Shown: positions 40,724 to 51,029, counted from the first letter of the stretch. The stretch is DNA of 64,000 bases from an uncultured Planococcus sp. (GCA_947502505.1 CANNAE010000001.1:173265-237264); one strand, 5' to 3'. Notes: generated by a model from the sequence alone, not told the origin. Program-made: numbers and translations.

Positions 40724-42364
40724 ATGAAAAAATATCGAGTGGATGTCCAAGGGATGACCTGTACAGGATGCGAAGAACACATTGCAGTCGCGCTTGAAGC
40801 AATTGGCGCAAAAGAGATCCAAGCAGATTTCCGACAAGGTGAAGCTGTATTTGAACTGCCGAAAGACATGGAGGTTGAAAAGGCAAAAAAAGCAATCGCT
40901 GATGCTAAGTATCAGCCGGGGAGAGCGGAAGAAATCCAAGCCCAAGAAGCACTCCGTCCGGAAGAAAAAGGTGAGTATGACTACATCATCATCGGTTCTG
41001 GGGGCGCTGCCTTTTCTTCCGCCATCGAAGCCGTGAAATATGGAGCTAAAGTGGCGATGATTGAACGGGGAACGGTAGGCGGTACCTGTGTGAACGTTGG
41101 CTGTATTCCTTCCAAAACCTTGTTACGGGCGGGAGAAATCAATCACTTGGCCAGGAACAACCCATTTATCGGACTGCATACTTCTGCGAATGAAGTGGAT
41201 TTAGCTCCGCTAATTAAACAGAAAGAGGAACTGGTGACGGAACTTCGGAATAAGAAATATGTCGATTTGATTGAAGACTACGGTTTTGAGTTGATCAAAG
41301 GGGAAGCCAGGTTTTTAGATGACCATACTATTGAAGTGGGTGAAAGGAAGCTATCTGCCAAACGGTTTCTGATTGCGACGGGGGCAACTCCTGCTGTGCC
41401 AGCTATTTCCGGTCTGGAAGAAATGGATTACTTGACCAGCACTACCTTATTGGAGCTGAAGGAAGTGCCGAAACGCCTGACGGTCATCGGTTCCGGGTAT
41501 ATTGGTGTGGAGTTGGGCCAGCTATTTCACCACCTCGGTTCAGAAGTTACACTGATACAAAGAAGTTCGCGATTGTTTAAGGACTATGATCCGGAAATCT
41601 CGGAAGCCCTCACAAAAGCTTTGACCGAGCAAGGCATTCGGTTAGTGACCGGTGCCACGTACGGGCGAGTTGAACAAGTCGGAGAGGTGAAAAAAGTTTA
41701 TGTCGAGGTGGATGGTCAGAAGCGGATTATTGAATCCGAACAACTGCTGATTGCAGCCGGTCGGACACCCAATACGGAAAGCCTGAATCTGCAGGCTGCC
41801 GGGGTTGATACAGGATCTCTTGGGGAAATTCGGATTGATGATTATGCAAAAACCACCAATACACGAATCTACGCAGCAGGCGACGTTACGCTCGGTCCTC
41901 AGTTTGTTTACGTAGCGGCATATCAAGGGCGAGTGGCGGCAGGAAATGCTATCGGCGGGCAGAATGAAAAATTGGATTTGGCCATTGTGCCGGGTGTTAC
42001 GTTTACAGCGCCGGCGATTGCCACAGTCGGCTTGACCGAACAACAGGCAATAGAAAACGGCTATGACATTATTACTTCCATTCTGCCTTTGGAGGCTGTT
42101 CCGCGGGCGCAGGTGAACCGGGAAACGACCGGGGTGTTCAAACTGGTGGCGGATGCGAAAACTCGAAAGCTATTGGGTGGACATATCGTAGCGGAAAATG
42201 CAGGAGATGTCATTTATGCAGTGACACTTGCTGTGAAATTCGGTTTGACCATCGAAAATCTCAGCGACACGCTGGCGCCGTATTTAACCATTGCGGAAGG
42301 TGTGAAATTGGCTGCATTAACATTTAACAAAGATGTTTCCCAACTGTCTTGTTGTGCAGGATAA
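40724..42364 (+). CDS. merA: Mercuric reductase
   Basis: Flavoprotein that reduces Hg(II) to volatile Hg(0) with NADPH. The 546 residues carry one N-terminal metal-binding domain ([10 protein letters not shown], Cys13 and Cys16), the FAD motif [16 protein letters not shown], the redox-active pair in [14 protein letters not shown], the NADPH fold [13 protein letters not shown] and the C-terminal vicinal Cys543-Cys544 (LSCCAG) that delivers mercury to the active site. Bacillus RC607 MerA has two N-terminal domains; this has one. No merT, merP or merB is adjacent, so Hg uptake must use another route. Confidence 0.97.
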   Translation: MKKYRVDVQGMTCTGCEEHIAVALEAIGAKEIQADFRQGEAVFELPKDMEVEKAKKAIADAKYQPGRAEEIQAQEALRPEEKGEYDYIIIGSGGAAFSSAIEAVKYGAKVAMIERGTVGGTCVNVGCIPSKTLLRAGEINHLARNNPFIGLHTSANEVDLAPLIKQKEELVTELRNKKYVDLIEDYGFELIKGEARFLDDHTIEVGERKLSAKRFLIATGATPAVPAISGLEEMDYLTSTTLLELKEVPKRLTVIGSGYIGVELGQLFHHLGSEVTLIQRSSRLFKDYDPEISEALTKALTEQGIRLVTGATYGRVEQVGEVKKVYVEVDGQKRIIESEQLLIAAGRTPNTESLNLQAAGVDTGSLGEIRIDDYAKTTNTRIYAAGDVTLGPQFVYVAAYQGRVAAGNAIGGQNEKLDLAIVPGVTFTAPAIATVGLTEQQAIENGYDIITSILPLEAVPRAQVNRETTGVFKLVADAKTRKLLGGHIVAENAGDVIYAVTLAVKFGLTIENLSDTLAPYLTIAEGVKLAALTFNKDVSQLSCCAG

Positions 42365-42492
42365 AAAAGGGGTAGAGAATTTAGCTTGAAGTCTGTAAAC
42401 GTAATGAGCGAACCAGAATCATCTATTCGGCATTTTAATTGTTGGGAAACGGATACTTTCTATAACATTATTTACAGAAGGAGATGCATAAG

Positions 42493-43842
42493 ATGGAGCA
42501 GAAATTTGATTTGATTGTTATTGGAACAGGTTCAGGCGGTTCGACAGCAGCTGCGAAGTGCAGCAAGGCCGGGTGGAAAGTAGCTGTGATTGATTCGAGG
42601 CCATTTGGCGGAACATGTGCCCTACGTGGCTGTGATCCCAAAAAAGTACTGGTCGGCGCGGTAGACATGATTGAAGGCATGGAACGAATGAAAGGAAAAG
42701 GGATTACTTCCGATGCCTCAATCAACTGGCCGGAGTTGATGGCATTCAAACGTACATTTACAGAACCAGTGCCAGACAGCAGAGCAAAAGGATTACAAAA
42801 GGCTGGAATTGATACATTCCATGGTCGTGCTTCCTTTATCAGTGAAGAGAAAATTCAAGTAGGGGAAGAAGTCCTTGAAGGAAAACACATCTTAATTGCA
42901 AACGGCGCAAAACCGGTTTCTCTGCCAATCGAAGGATCGGAACACCTCACCTTCAGCGACGAATTTCTGGAGTTGGATGAATTGCCTGCTAGATTAATCT
43001 TTGTAGGCGGGGGTTATATTTCTTTTGAATTTGCCCACATTGCGGCACGGGCAGGAGCTGAAGTACACATTATTCACCGGGGGAAACGCCCGCTTGAACA
43101 TTTCGAGCCCGAGCTGGTGGACTTGCTGATGGAAAAATCGAAAGAAATTGGCATTCACCTTCATCTTAATACGGAAGTGAAGTCCATTGAAAAGAAGGAT
43201 TCTATCTTTATTGTTACCGGAACCAACGGCAGCGAATCGCTTCAGCTTGAAGGCGATCTGGTGCTTCACGGGGCAGGACGCGTACCGGAGATTGACGATA
43301 TGCAACTCGATAAGGGAAATGTAACGCGGGAAAAAAGAGGCGTTTCCGTCAATGAATATCTTCAAAGCACCAGTAATCCCCGGGTATATGCAGCCGGTGA
43401 CGCTGCAGCAACCGAAGGTCTTCCGCTGACACCAATCGCTTCGATGGAATCGCACGTAGTGGCAGCCAATTTGCTTAACGGAAATCACCGAACACCGAAT
43501 TACAAAGTGATGCCAACGGTAGTATTTACCCTTCCCAAACTGGCATCAGTGGGACTATCGGAAGAACAGGCACGGCAAAAAGGATATAAGGTAAAGGTCA
43601 ATCAAATTGACACGTCCGATTGGTACACCTATAAGCGGACAAATGAACAGCATGCCATGGTAAAGGTGATTATTGATGAAGATTCCAGCCGTCTGTTGGG
43701 CGCTCACTTGATTAGCCAGGAAGCAGATGAACTAATCAATCACTTTGCCACGGCCATTCAATTCAATTTGACCGTGAACGACCTTAAACAGATGATTTAT
43801 GCCTATCCGACTGCAGCATCAGACTTGGGTTATATGCTTTGA
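42493..43842 (+). CDS. FAD-dependent pyridine nucleotide-disulfide oxidoreductase (glutathione-reductase-like)
   Basis: 449-residue flavoprotein of the class I family. It shows FAD motif IVIGTGSGGSTAAAKC, redox pair in GGTCALRGCDPKK, an NAD(P) fold FVGGGYISFEFA, and the second FAD motif VYAAGDAA. It lacks an N-terminal metal-binding domain and the C-terminal Cys-Cys of MerA, and also the His-Glu pair in its usual HP-T form (here AYPTAASD). It may be a bacillithiol or other low-molecular-weight disulfide reductase, as found next to mer genes. The ATG at 42484 abuts the AGGAG, so 42493 is chosen. A 128-nt gap separates it from merA; a strong terminator follows. Confidence 0.85.
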   Translation: MEQKFDLIVIGTGSGGSTAAAKCSKAGWKVAVIDSRPFGGTCALRGCDPKKVLVGAVDMIEGMERMKGKGITSDASINWPELMAFKRTFTEPVPDSRAKGLQKAGIDTFHGRASFISEEKIQVGEEVLEGKHILIANGAKPVSLPIEGSEHLTFSDEFLELDELPARLIFVGGGYISFEFAHIAARAGAEVHIIHRGKRPLEHFEPELVDLLMEKSKEIGIHLHLNTEVKSIEKKDSIFIVTGTNGSESLQLEGDLVLHGAGRVPEIDDMQLDKGNVTREKRGVSVNEYLQSTSNPRVYAAGDAAATEGLPLTPIASMESHVVAANLLNGNHRTPNYKVMPTVVFTLPKLASVGLSEEQARQKGYKVKVNQIDTSDWYTYKRTNEQHAMVKVIIDEDSSRLLGAHLISQEADELINHFATAIQFNLTVNDLKQMIYAYPTAASDLGYML

Positions 43843-43846
43843 GACG

Positions 43847-43897
43847 AAAAAAGCAACGAGGAGAAGCTTGTTCTATTTGCTTCTCCTCGTTGCTTTT
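43847..43897 (+). terminator. Terminator ending the mer region
   Basis: AAAAGCAACGAGGAGAAGC pairs perfectly with its complement (about 19 bp) around an 11-base loop and ends in TTTT. Confidence 0.92.
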
Positions 43898-44193
43898 GTA
43901 GCTGAAACCGTACTTTAACATACGATTTACAAGCTGAGTTAGTTTTTTCAGTAGAACTGGCTAGCTCAAGTAATGTGAAAGGATAGGCTGTACTCCTTAC
44001 CTAAGATTGCGGAGGAAATATCAACCTGAAAATCAAAAGAGTACCGACTTGTCGACAGAATCAGCATAAGGACATAAGAAGCAATATTAACCCAGGCCAA
44101 TCTTTTAAGTATGATAAATTGAATAGAAAAAATCATGATGAACTAAGACAGACATCAGTTTTTTCATGTTTTGAATCAGCTGTTTTTTCTTTT

Positions 44194-44221
44194 AGTTTAC
44201 ATATCAGCGGTTATCGGAAGG
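44194..44221 (+). other. dif-like XerC/XerD site a
   Basis: 28 bp with left arm AGTTTACATAT, centre CAGCGG and right arm TTATCGGAAGG. From memory, the reverse complement of B. subtilis dif has arms AGTTTACATAA and TTCTAGGAAGT around 6 bp, giving 10/11 and 8/11 matches. The rest of the gap 43898-44598 holds no convincing gene. Confidence 0.65.
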
Positions 44222-44257
44222 GAAAAAGCTTAGATGTAGCTTCTTCCCTTCTTTTTG
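44217..44257 (+). terminator. Hairpin directly after dif-like site a
   Basis: GAAGGGAA..AAGCT pairs with AGCTT..TTCCCTTC and is followed by five T. Its left arm overlaps the last bases of the site. Confidence 0.7.
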
Positions 44258-44598
44258 TTCATGTAAGTGTCCTTTTGCGAACGCTTTTTTTCAAAAATTA
44301 ACTAGTTATCTTTTAAATAGCTGAGTATATTAAAGCAGCAAGAGAAAAGAATAGCAGATGAAGTTATATCAGGCGCTTTTGCAATAATTCCTACGTGATA
44401 ATAAATTCCTCATCATTCTGCATGACCGCTTAGCGAGGTACTAAAGCCCCTTTACCTAGCATATTTTATTATTTCTCGGGAATAGAATACTAACCATACA
44501 AAGAGTTAGTAAAGGATAAGGCACAAGAAACAATTCTTTTATTAATTTTGATCTTAGAATAGAGAAGATAAAAAGTACCTAAAGAAAGGAGAACTATA

Positions 44599-45447
44599 AT
44601 GGCAAAAGCTCATAAATCCACTAAGAATATTAAGTTGGCTTTCGCGATTAACCTTCTATTTTCGATAGGAGAACTCATTGGCGGCTTTTTGATTAACAGT
44701 GTCGCCATCATGTCGGATGCCATTCATGATTTAGGGGATGCCATTGCTTTAGGGATTTCCTGGTTTCTCCAAAACTTTTCAAATAAAGAAGGGGATGAAA
44801 AGTTTTCGTTCGGCTATAAACGTTTTTCCCTTTTGAGCGCATTAATTAATGCAGCTGTTTTGATTGCTGGCTCTATTTATATCTTTACTCAAGCCATCCC
44901 TTTGCTGTTTAATCCCGAACACTCCAATGCCCAAGGCATGATTTGGTTTGCTATTGTAGGCGTTCTTTTAAATGGTTATGCAGCTTTCAAGTTACACAAA
45001 GGGAAATCTGTAAATGAAGGAATCTTGTCCTGGCATATGCTCGAAGATGTTTTGGGATGGGTGGCAGTGCTGATTGTCGGTATTGTTCTGCTTTTCAAGG
45101 ATATCCATATTCTAGACCCAATCTTATCTCTTGCAATTGCCTTGTTTATTTTGGTAAACGTTGTACGCAATCTGACTAAAACTATGAAAATTTTGTTGGA
45201 AGGCGTACCCGAGGGAATTAATATAGAAGAAATACAGGTGAAAATCGAAAAAATTCCCGGAGTATTAGCGGTTCAGGAGTTAAACATTTGGTCAATCGAC
45301 GGAGAAGATAATGCCCTGAATCTACATCTTTCTGTTAAAGGAAATAGCCTTGCAGATTCAACCGCTATAAAAGAAAACGTAAGAAAGGCCACTTCCAACC
45401 TGAAAATTGCTCACTCAGCCATTGAATTGGAATGGAAAGACCACTAA
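44599..45447 (+). CDS. czcD: Zinc/cadmium cation-diffusion-facilitator exporter
   Basis: 282-residue CDF antiporter that expels Zn(II) and similar ions in exchange for protons. Six hydrophobic segments fill the first 200 residues. The transport site is made of HxxxD in SDAIHDLGDA (TM2) and HxxxD in WHMLEDVLGW (TM5), the arrangement of zinc-selective members. A cytoplasmic C-terminal ferredoxin-like domain (about 205-282) follows. It is shorter than members with a His-rich loop and has none. AAAGGAG lies before the ATG. The gene is more AT-rich than the flanking chromosome, fitting acquisition with the cad genes. Confidence 0.92.
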   Translation: MAKAHKSTKNIKLAFAINLLFSIGELIGGFLINSVAIMSDAIHDLGDAIALGISWFLQNFSNKEGDEKFSFGYKRFSLLSALINAAVLIAGSIYIFTQAIPLLFNPEHSNAQGMIWFAIVGVLLNGYAAFKLHKGKSVNEGILSWHMLEDVLGWVAVLIVGIVLLFKDIHILDPILSLAIALFILVNVVRNLTKTMKILLEGVPEGINIEEIQVKIEKIPGVLAVQELNIWSIDGEDNALNLHLSVKGNSLADSTAIKENVRKATSNLKIAHSAIELEWKDH

Positions 45448-45577
45448 TACCCCTTCTTTTAATTCATGAGATTTCTATGTAAACCTTGATGGAATTTAAT
45501 ACAGACCTATCAATTGATTATCAGCTGTTTTAACAGACTTTTAAAAAGGAGGAGGCGCATCTTCTAATAGAAATGCA

Positions 45578-45613
45578 AAAACAGCGTGCATCTTTTCAGG
45601 TGCACGCTGTTTC
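45578..45613. terminator. Bidirectional terminator between czcD and cadA
   Basis: AAACAGCGTGCA pairs with TGCACGCTGTTT around a ten-base loop, followed by CTTTTTAT on the plus strand. Confidence 0.88.
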
Positions 45614-45616
45614 TTT

Positions 45617-48037
45617 TTATTCTTTTACGCGCATCAGCCGTAAACTGTTGAGGGCAACTAGGAGGGTAGCGCCCATATCGGACATAATCGCGATCCACAG
45701 GGTCAACCAACCTGGAATGACCAACAGCAGCGCAATCGCTTTGATGCCAATAGCAAACGCAATGTTCGCTTTAATGATGTTCAATGATTTCCGGCTCAAC
45801 TTCACCGTGAACGGCAGTTTGCTCAAATCATCTCCCATCAAGACCACATCAGCGGTCTCCATCGCGGTATCAGTTCCGGCACCGCCCATGGCAATTCCGA
45901 CAGTAGAAGCAGCGAGTGCCGGCGCGTCGTTCACGCCGTCTCCAATCATCGCCACATTGCCGTACTCGGCCCGTAAGCGTTTGATAACATTCAATTTGTC
46001 TTCGGGCATCAGTTCGGCTTGGATTTCGGTGACACCGACCTCTCGGCCGATGGCCTGACCGGTCGCTTTGTTGTCGCCCGTCAGCATGATTGTCTTCTTG
46101 ATGCCCATTTGATGCAGCTTCTGGATGACTTCCTTGCTGGATTCACGAACTTCATCCGCCACAGCGATGACCGCTAGGATACTTTGTTCCGTGCCGATGA
46201 TCATCGCCGTCTTGCCTTGATTTTGAAGAGCTGTGACATTTTGTTCCAAGTTCTTATCCGCACTTGCGGCGCCCAACTCGATGAAGAGAGTCGGGCTGCC
46301 GATGTAGTACGTGATGCCATCTACTGTCCCTTTAATCCCTTTGCCGGTAATGGAAGAGAAGTCCTCGACCAGTACTGAAGAATAAGCAATGTTCTCGGCA
46401 TCCGCTTTTTTCATGATGGCCGAAGCAAGGGGATGCTGCGAGCGATACTCCAGCGCAGTGACAATGGAAAGCAGTTCTTTTTCATCGATGCCCTTGTTCA
46501 AGATCTCAAAGTTCGTGACAACAGGAACCCCTTTGGTTAGGGTGCCGGTCTTATCAAGGGCAATGGCTTTCAGTGCGCCCATTTCTTCTAAGTACACGCC
46601 GCCTTTTACCAATACACCTTTTTTCGCTGCGTTCCCAATAGCGGATACAATCGAAATTGGTGTAGAAATGACCAACGCACATGGACAGCCCACTACTAGT
46701 ACTGCTAATCCTTGATAGACCCACGTTTCCCAGCTGGCATCAAACACGAGTGGAGGGACGATGGCCACGAGTGCGGCAACCATCATGATGATTGGTGTGT
46801 AATACTTTGCAAACTTATCAACAAATGCTTGCGATGGGGCCCGTTCGCCTTGTGCTTCCTCAACAAGGTGGATAATTTTCGCAATAGTTGTGTCTTCAAC
46901 CAACTTGGTGACTTTAACTTCAAGCAAGCCCTCTTCGTTCAGTGTACCGGCGAAGACATCATCGGTCACCGTTTTAGCGACCGGCACGGATTCGCCGGTG
47001 ATTGCCGCCTGATTGACTGCCGAATAACCGTTGGTTACCGTGCCGTCCATCGCAATCTTCTGTCCGGGTCTGACAATCATGGTATCGCCCACGACAATGT
47101 CGTCCACCGAAATCAGAAGTTCCTGGCCATTCCGTCGGACGAGTGCCTCTTTCGGGGCGATGTCCATTAACGAACGGATGGATTGCCGGGCCCGGTCCAT
47201 CGAAAAGCGTTCCAAGGCCTCGCTAATCGCAAACAAGATAACTACGATAGATGCTTCTGCCCATTCGCCGATAAAGGCTGCCCCGATAACCGCAACGGTC
47301 ATGAGCGTCTTCATGTCGAAATCCAGGCGAATCAGGTTCTGGAAGCCGACTTTGAAGAGCGAGTATCCGCCAATGACAATGGCTGCCACAAACAAAAGAG
47401 ATGTCATCAAGTTTTCTTCGCCGTTCACGAATTGGGAAATGTAGCCGAAGACAATCAACAGCGTGGAATAGAGCAAGACGCTGTGCTTTTGGTAAAACGG
47501 CACTTTCTTCTCTTTTATAGTTGGCGTTTTATCGGTTTCCGTTTTCGGACCAGCTTGCCGACCTGTGATTTCAGGAACGACCTTCAGGTTTTCAAAAGCA
47601 CCTGCTTTTTCCAATTCCTCGACGGTGGTCGCACCGTAAACGGAAATTTTGGAAGCCCCGAAGTTCACTTTGGCATCTTGGACACCCGGAATCTGCTTGA
47701 CGTTGTTCTCGAATTTTCCGGCGCAGTTCGCGCACGTAAAGCCTTCGACCCGGTAAACATTTTTGTCTTCGACCGCTGCGTTTACTCCGGGAACCGGTTG
47801 GCGCTTCGGTTTTTCCGGTGCCACTTTCAAGTTTTCGAAGGCACCGGCTTTTTCCAGTTCTTCGACCGTTGCCTCGCCGTAAACGGAAATTTTCGAAGCC
47901 CCAAAATTCACTTTCGCATCCTGGACACCGGAGATTTGCTTGACGTTCTTCTCGAATTTTCCGGCACAATTCGCACAGGAGAAGCCTTCAACCCGGTAGA
48001 CCGTTTTGTCTTCTGTTTCCTTCGTTTTTTCAACCAA
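45617..48037 (-). CDS. cadA: Cadmium/zinc-exporting P1B-type ATPase
   Basis: Membrane ATPase that exports Cd(II), Zn(II) and Pb(II). The 806 residues start with two nearly identical N-terminal metal-binding domains (GFSCANCAG and GFTCANCAG, each with a KFE-NVKQ helix). The CPC ion site is in [11 protein letters not shown], the phosphorylated Asp in DKTGT, and the hinge is GDGVNDAP. The C-terminal end lacks the YN and MSxSS signatures of copper pumps, as expected for CadA. A TTG at 48046 directly touches AGGAGG; the in-frame TTG at 48037, 9 nt further, is preferred. That start overlaps the end of cadC by 8 nt. Confidence 0.96.
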   Translation of the reverse strand: MVEKTKETEDKTVYRVEGFSCANCAGKFEKNVKQISGVQDAKVNFGASKISVYGEATVEELEKAGAFENLKVAPEKPKRQPVPGVNAAVEDKNVYRVEGFTCANCAGKFENNVKQIPGVQDAKVNFGASKISVYGATTVEELEKAGAFENLKVVPEITGRQAGPKTETDKTPTIKEKKVPFYQKHSVLLYSTLLIVFGYISQFVNGEENLMTSLLFVAAIVIGGYSLFKVGFQNLIRLDFDMKTLMTVAVIGAAFIGEWAEASIVVILFAISEALERFSMDRARQSIRSLMDIAPKEALVRRNGQELLISVDDIVVGDTMIVRPGQKIAMDGTVTNGYSAVNQAAITGESVPVAKTVTDDVFAGTLNEEGLLEVKVTKLVEDTTIAKIIHLVEEAQGERAPSQAFVDKFAKYYTPIIMMVAALVAIVPPLVFDASWETWVYQGLAVLVVGCPCALVISTPISIVSAIGNAAKKGVLVKGGVYLEEMGALKAIALDKTGTLTKGVPVVTNFEILNKGIDEKELLSIVTALEYRSQHPLASAIMKKADAENIAYSSVLVEDFSSITGKGIKGTVDGITYYIGSPTLFIELGAASADKNLEQNVTALQNQGKTAMIIGTEQSILAVIAVADEVRESSKEVIQKLHQMGIKKTIMLTGDNKATGQAIGREVGVTEIQAELMPEDKLNVIKRLRAEYGNVAMIGDGVNDAPALAASTVGIAMGGAGTDTAMETADVVLMGDDLSKLPFTVKLSRKSLNIIKANIAFAIGIKAIALLLVIPGWLTLWIAIMSDMGATLLVALNSLRLMRVKE

Positions 48038-48395
48038 TGGAAACAACCTCCTTCTGATGGATGAAGGCCACTTGCACCAAGTGTTTCACATGAGCGTCAT
48101 CCAGCGAGTAGTAGACCAATTTGCCTTCTTTGCTGTATTTCGCCAATCCCATATTTTTCAACAGACGCAGATGGTAGGAGGCGGTTGCGGTGGAAGAGCC
48201 GATGATATTCGCAACGTCGCACACACAAAGTTTGTCCTCCAGCGATAAAGCATAGGCGATCTTGATTCGCGTATCGTCCGACAACGCCTTGAAGATTTTC
48301 GCCACTTCCAATGGATTTTGATCTGCCAGCTGCCGCTGAACGCGTTCCACCTTTTCCTCATCTACACAGACCACATCACAAATCTCTTTTGCCAT
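48030..48395 (-). CDS. cadC: CadC, ArsR/SmtB-family metal-responsive repressor
   Basis: 121-residue winged-helix repressor. The four metal-binding cysteines known from plasmid pI258 CadC (7, 11, 58, 60) are matched by Cys6, Cys10, Cys57 and Cys59 in ICDVVCVD and KLCVCD. The recognition helix is in [14 protein letters not shown]. It releases DNA on binding Cd(II), Pb(II) or Zn(II). It lies upstream of cadA with overlapping ends, the typical cadCA order, so both are made from one transcript. Confidence 0.96.
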   Translation of the reverse strand: MAKEICDVVCVDEEKVERVQRQLADQNPLEVAKIFKALSDDTRIKIAYALSLEDKLCVCDVANIIGSSTATASYHLRLLKNMGLAKYSKEGKLVYYSLDDAHVKHLVQVAFIHQKEVVSIG

Positions 48396-48473
48396 TTTCG
48401 TTCACTCCTTTTCCTCATTCGTTTTTTAAAGAAGTTGATTTTCTTCTATTGAAGTTTAAGGCGCGAAATCAAT

Positions 48474-49097
48474 TCAATTCACCAAACCCCAAAGGAAACG
48501 GAAGGTCCCATTCTCCACCATAATCAAGATACCGAGTCCAATAAAGACGACCGGCACAATCCATCGTTCCCATTTCTCGATCGTTTCAGAGACCGATTTG
48601 ACGGATGCCAAACGGTAACTGAGGTAACACAAAATGGCTATCATAACGGCAAATACAATCAACATCGCAATGGTTTCATTCGGACTCAAGGTTGAGAAGT
48701 AGGGTATGTAGACACCGATGTTATCACCGCCGGCCGCCAATGTAATAACCGTGACGGTGACAAACAGGCGATTGGACTTTCCGGAAGACAAGCGAGACAA
48801 GAGATCCTCTTCGTTGTTCTCCTCTTCTTCCCTTTTCCAGACTTTGATTCCCAGGTAAATCGGAATGAGACCCAGCAGGCCCACCCAATGAGTCGGTACA
48901 AGCGTCAAGCCATAAGCAGCTAATAGACTGACGCCTACTAATATGGCTGTCCCCAGATACTGGCCGATCACAATGGATTTTAACTGACCTTTTTTCATTG
49001 TCTGCGAAAATAAAATCACCAAAATGATGACATAGTCAATGCTGGTCGCAACGTAAGCTGCAACAGCGGAAAAAACCGTGGTTAACAGCGCCCTCAT
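48474..49097 (-). CDS. cadD: CadD-family cadmium resistance transporter
   Basis: Membrane protein of about 207 residues with five or six hydrophobic segments, matching the CadD family known from staphylococcal plasmids. ATSIDYVIILVILFSQ near the N-terminus and GGDNIGVYIPYF in the middle are typical. The ATG at 49097 directly touches AAAGGAG; a longer frame to 49148 lacks a ribosome-binding site and crosses an operator-like sequence, so the short form is more likely. It is upstream of cadC-cadA on the same strand, which would put three cadmium functions under shared control. Confidence 0.88.
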   Translation of the reverse strand: MRALLTTVFSAVAAYVATSIDYVIILVILFSQTMKKGQLKSIVIGQYLGTAILVGVSLLAAYGLTLVPTHWVGLLGLIPIYLGIKVWKREEEENNEEDLLSRLSSGKSNRLFVTVTVITLAAGGDNIGVYIPYFSTLSPNETIAMLIVFAVMIAILCYLSYRLASVKSVSETIEKWERWIVPVVFIGLGILIMVENGTFRFLWGLVN

Positions 49098-49148
49098 CTC
49101 CTTTGCGGATATACGAGTATGGATTGATATCCTCTGATAGTTAAACAT

Positions 49149-49225
49149 TCAAATGAACGTTTGATTAAGGCAAGTGTACAAAGATTTCGATGGATTGTCA
49201 ATTATACATTCAAATGATTGTTTTA
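49149..49225. promoter_or_regulatory. Two cad-box-like operators upstream of cadD
   Basis: TCAAATGAACGTTTGA (49149-49164) is a palindrome of TCAAA and TTTGA around 6 bp. ACATTCAAATGA recurs at 49207-49218, followed by GTTTTA, and a TTCAAAT/ATTTGAA pair also spans this second copy. Known cad operators have TCAAATA/TATTTGA. CadC binding is inference. Confidence 0.6.
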
Positions 49226-49405
49226 ATATTTGAACATGCTTGTTAGAATGAACAGAGAGTGACAAGTGGCAAGGTAAATTGAAATTTAGTATGGCCAATT
49301 CAGGCATGTCTTGTTAAGCATTCTATTTTTATAAATGCTAGAAATGGTATCGAAGTACGACGTAGAGCCGTTGATTGATAAATCACGATAGGAAAGAGGG
49401 ATAGT

Positions 49406-50089
49406 ATGGATAAAAACAATAAGAAGAAACAGTCCGGAATGAAGTTCGCAGTTCTCCTGACGCTGTTGGCAGTCGGCATTTTAGCGGCAATTGTGGTACT
49501 GACAAACCAGCAAACTGCCTCGACAGTGGAAACAGGGGCAGTGGATATAGCGGGCCAGCCGATGCTTGGGGAAAGTGATGCACCGGTCACAGTCGTGGAA
49601 TTTGGGGATTTCAAATGCCCGTCCTGTAAAGCGTGGGGAGAAATGGTGTATCCGCAGCTGGTGGCGGACTATGTCGAAACAGGCGATGTGAAATTCTCCT
49701 ACATCAACGTTCTTTTCCACGGAAATGAATCGGTCGTAGGCTCGTTGGCTGCCGAAGCCGTCTACGAACAAAGTCCGGAATCCTATTGGAACTTCCACAA
49801 AGCCTTATTTGCGGCACAACCAACTGAAAATCATGATGCAGCATGGCTGACACCAGAGAAAACACTGGAAGTAGCCGCTGAATTTCCAGCCATTGACCAA
49901 GTCCAGATGAAAGAGGACATGGAAAAACAAGAGACGATGGACAAAGTGGAAGCAGATGAAGCCTTGGTAGAAGAGCATGAGGTAGCGATGACCCCAACAA
50001 TTGTCGTCAATGGACAAAAATTGGAAGATCCATTTGATTACGATGCCATCAAAGCGTTGATCGATCAAGAATTAGCGGAGGAAAACTAA
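49406..50089 (+). CDS. bdbD: DsbA-like thiol-disulfide oxidoreductase (BdbD)
   Basis: 227-residue protein anchored by one N-terminal helix (about 13-33), with a thioredoxin fold outside the membrane. The active site is CPSC in FGDFKCPSCKAWG and the cis-Pro is in AMTPTIVVNG. It inserts disulfide bonds in exported proteins together with BdbC, whose gene starts at its last base. bdbD-bdbC pairs occur on resistance plasmids near metal genes; here they would protect or fold surface thiols under metal stress. Confidence 0.94.
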   Translation: MDKNNKKKQSGMKFAVLLTLLAVGILAAIVVLTNQQTASTVETGAVDIAGQPMLGESDAPVTVVEFGDFKCPSCKAWGEMVYPQLVADYVETGDVKFSYINVLFHGNESVVGSLAAEAVYEQSPESYWNFHKALFAAQPTENHDAAWLTPEKTLEVAAEFPAIDQVQMKEDMEKQETMDKVEADEALVEEHEVAMTPTIVVNGQKLEDPFDYDAIKALIDQELAEEN

Positions 50090-50529
50090 TGGACGAAACC
50101 CATAAAGTATCGGATAAAAGGGGCTTCTTGCTGTACGGGGCTTGGTTTGTCTCGTTAATTGCGACGCTCGGAAGCCTGTATTTTAGTGAAATCAAAGGGT
50201 TCATTCCATGTGATCTGTGCTGGTTCCAGCGGATTTTCATGTATCCCCTTGTTTTCATTTTGGGGATTGCCACGTTTCAGAACGATTGGAAGGTTGCCCG
50301 TTATGTTCTGCCACTATCTGTCATCGGGGGAAGCATCTCGGCCATGCATTACATGGAACAGAAAATACCAGGGTTTGGCGGGGTCCGGCCCTGTGTGAGC
50401 GGAGTTCCTTGCAGCGCAGAGTATATCAACTGGTTTGGGTTTATCACTATCCCTTTCCTTGCATTTGTCGCTTTTCTTTTGATTACGAGTGCGATGGTGT
50501 TGCTGATTGTGAAGAAAAAAGCAAATTAA
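50089..50529 (+). CDS. bdbC: BdbC/DsbB-like disulfide bond formation protein
   Basis: 146-residue membrane protein with four hydrophobic segments. It reoxidises BdbD and passes electrons to quinone. The two Cys pairs are CDLC in IPCDLCWFQR and the CVSGVPC loop (preceded by GVRP). Its ATG overlaps the bdbD stop by one base (TAATG), so the two are translated together. A strong terminator follows. Confidence 0.95.
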   Translation: MDETHKVSDKRGFLLYGAWFVSLIATLGSLYFSEIKGFIPCDLCWFQRIFMYPLVFILGIATFQNDWKVARYVLPLSVIGGSISAMHYMEQKIPGFGGVRPCVSGVPCSAEYINWFGFITIPFLAFVAFLLITSAMVLLIVKKKAN

Positions 50530-50548
50530 TATAGTAATTGATAGACAG

Positions 50549-50586
50549 TAAAAAGCGCTTTTCTCCGAATGAGAGAAGCGCTTTTC
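50549..50586. terminator. Terminator after bdbC
   Basis: AAAAGCGCTTTTCTC pairs with GAGAGAAGCGCTTTT around a short loop. It may also serve the minus-strand gene ending at 50602. Confidence 0.88.
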
Positions 50587-50601
50587 AAATTCCTTCATTT
50601 A

Positions 50602-50820
50602 CTACCGTCTGTCTGTTAAAGATGCTTTCACGCTCTTCTGGTACTTGAATACTTTCGACCACAGATAGATGGCTAGGCCGATGAATAAGATAGGCATTTG
50701 CCAGCCAATTTTATCAGTTACTATAAAATCATATATGGACCAAATAAATAGCGCTCCACTATAAAAAAGAAAACCGATAGTAGAAGACCAATCTTTTGAG
50801 ACATGTTTAGTTCGTGTCAC
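50602..50820 (-). CDS. Small membrane protein of unknown function
   Basis: 72 residues with two hydrophobic segments (about 13-33 and 40-60) and basic ends. It has AGGAGGAG before the ATG and its own terminator, so it is probably real. Not recognised. It sits at the right end of the cassette that carries the czcD-cad-bdb genes; no role in metal resistance can be shown. The gap 50821-51029 holds nothing recognisable. Confidence 0.6.
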   Translation of the reverse strand: MTRTKHVSKDWSSTIGFLFYSGALFIWSIYDFIVTDKIGWQMPILFIGLAIYLWSKVFKYQKSVKASLTDRR

Positions 50821-51029
50821 CTATTCTCCTCCTTTTGATGTTGAAGTAGCTAAGTGCTCATCATTGATACGATATCAGAAGAAACACCAGCAAAAATTGA
50901 ATGAATTGATACGTGTCGTTCCTACACTTAACTTTAGTCTACCTGCCTAAGATATCAAACATTTTTTGATATATTGACGAATGAAAATCCTGAATGTATA
51001 GGATTTACGGCAAGTATAAAATGAATTTG

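Noticed and set aside
44119..44301. 60-codon frame between the mer and czcD genes
   Set aside because: No ribosome-binding site, no recognisable similarity, and it crosses dif-like site a and a terminator.
45477..45490. Possible fifth dif-like site (TATGTAAACCT on the plus strand)
   Set aside because: Only one arm is present. The nearest partner-like sequence lies about 12 bp away instead of 6-7 and matches poorly.
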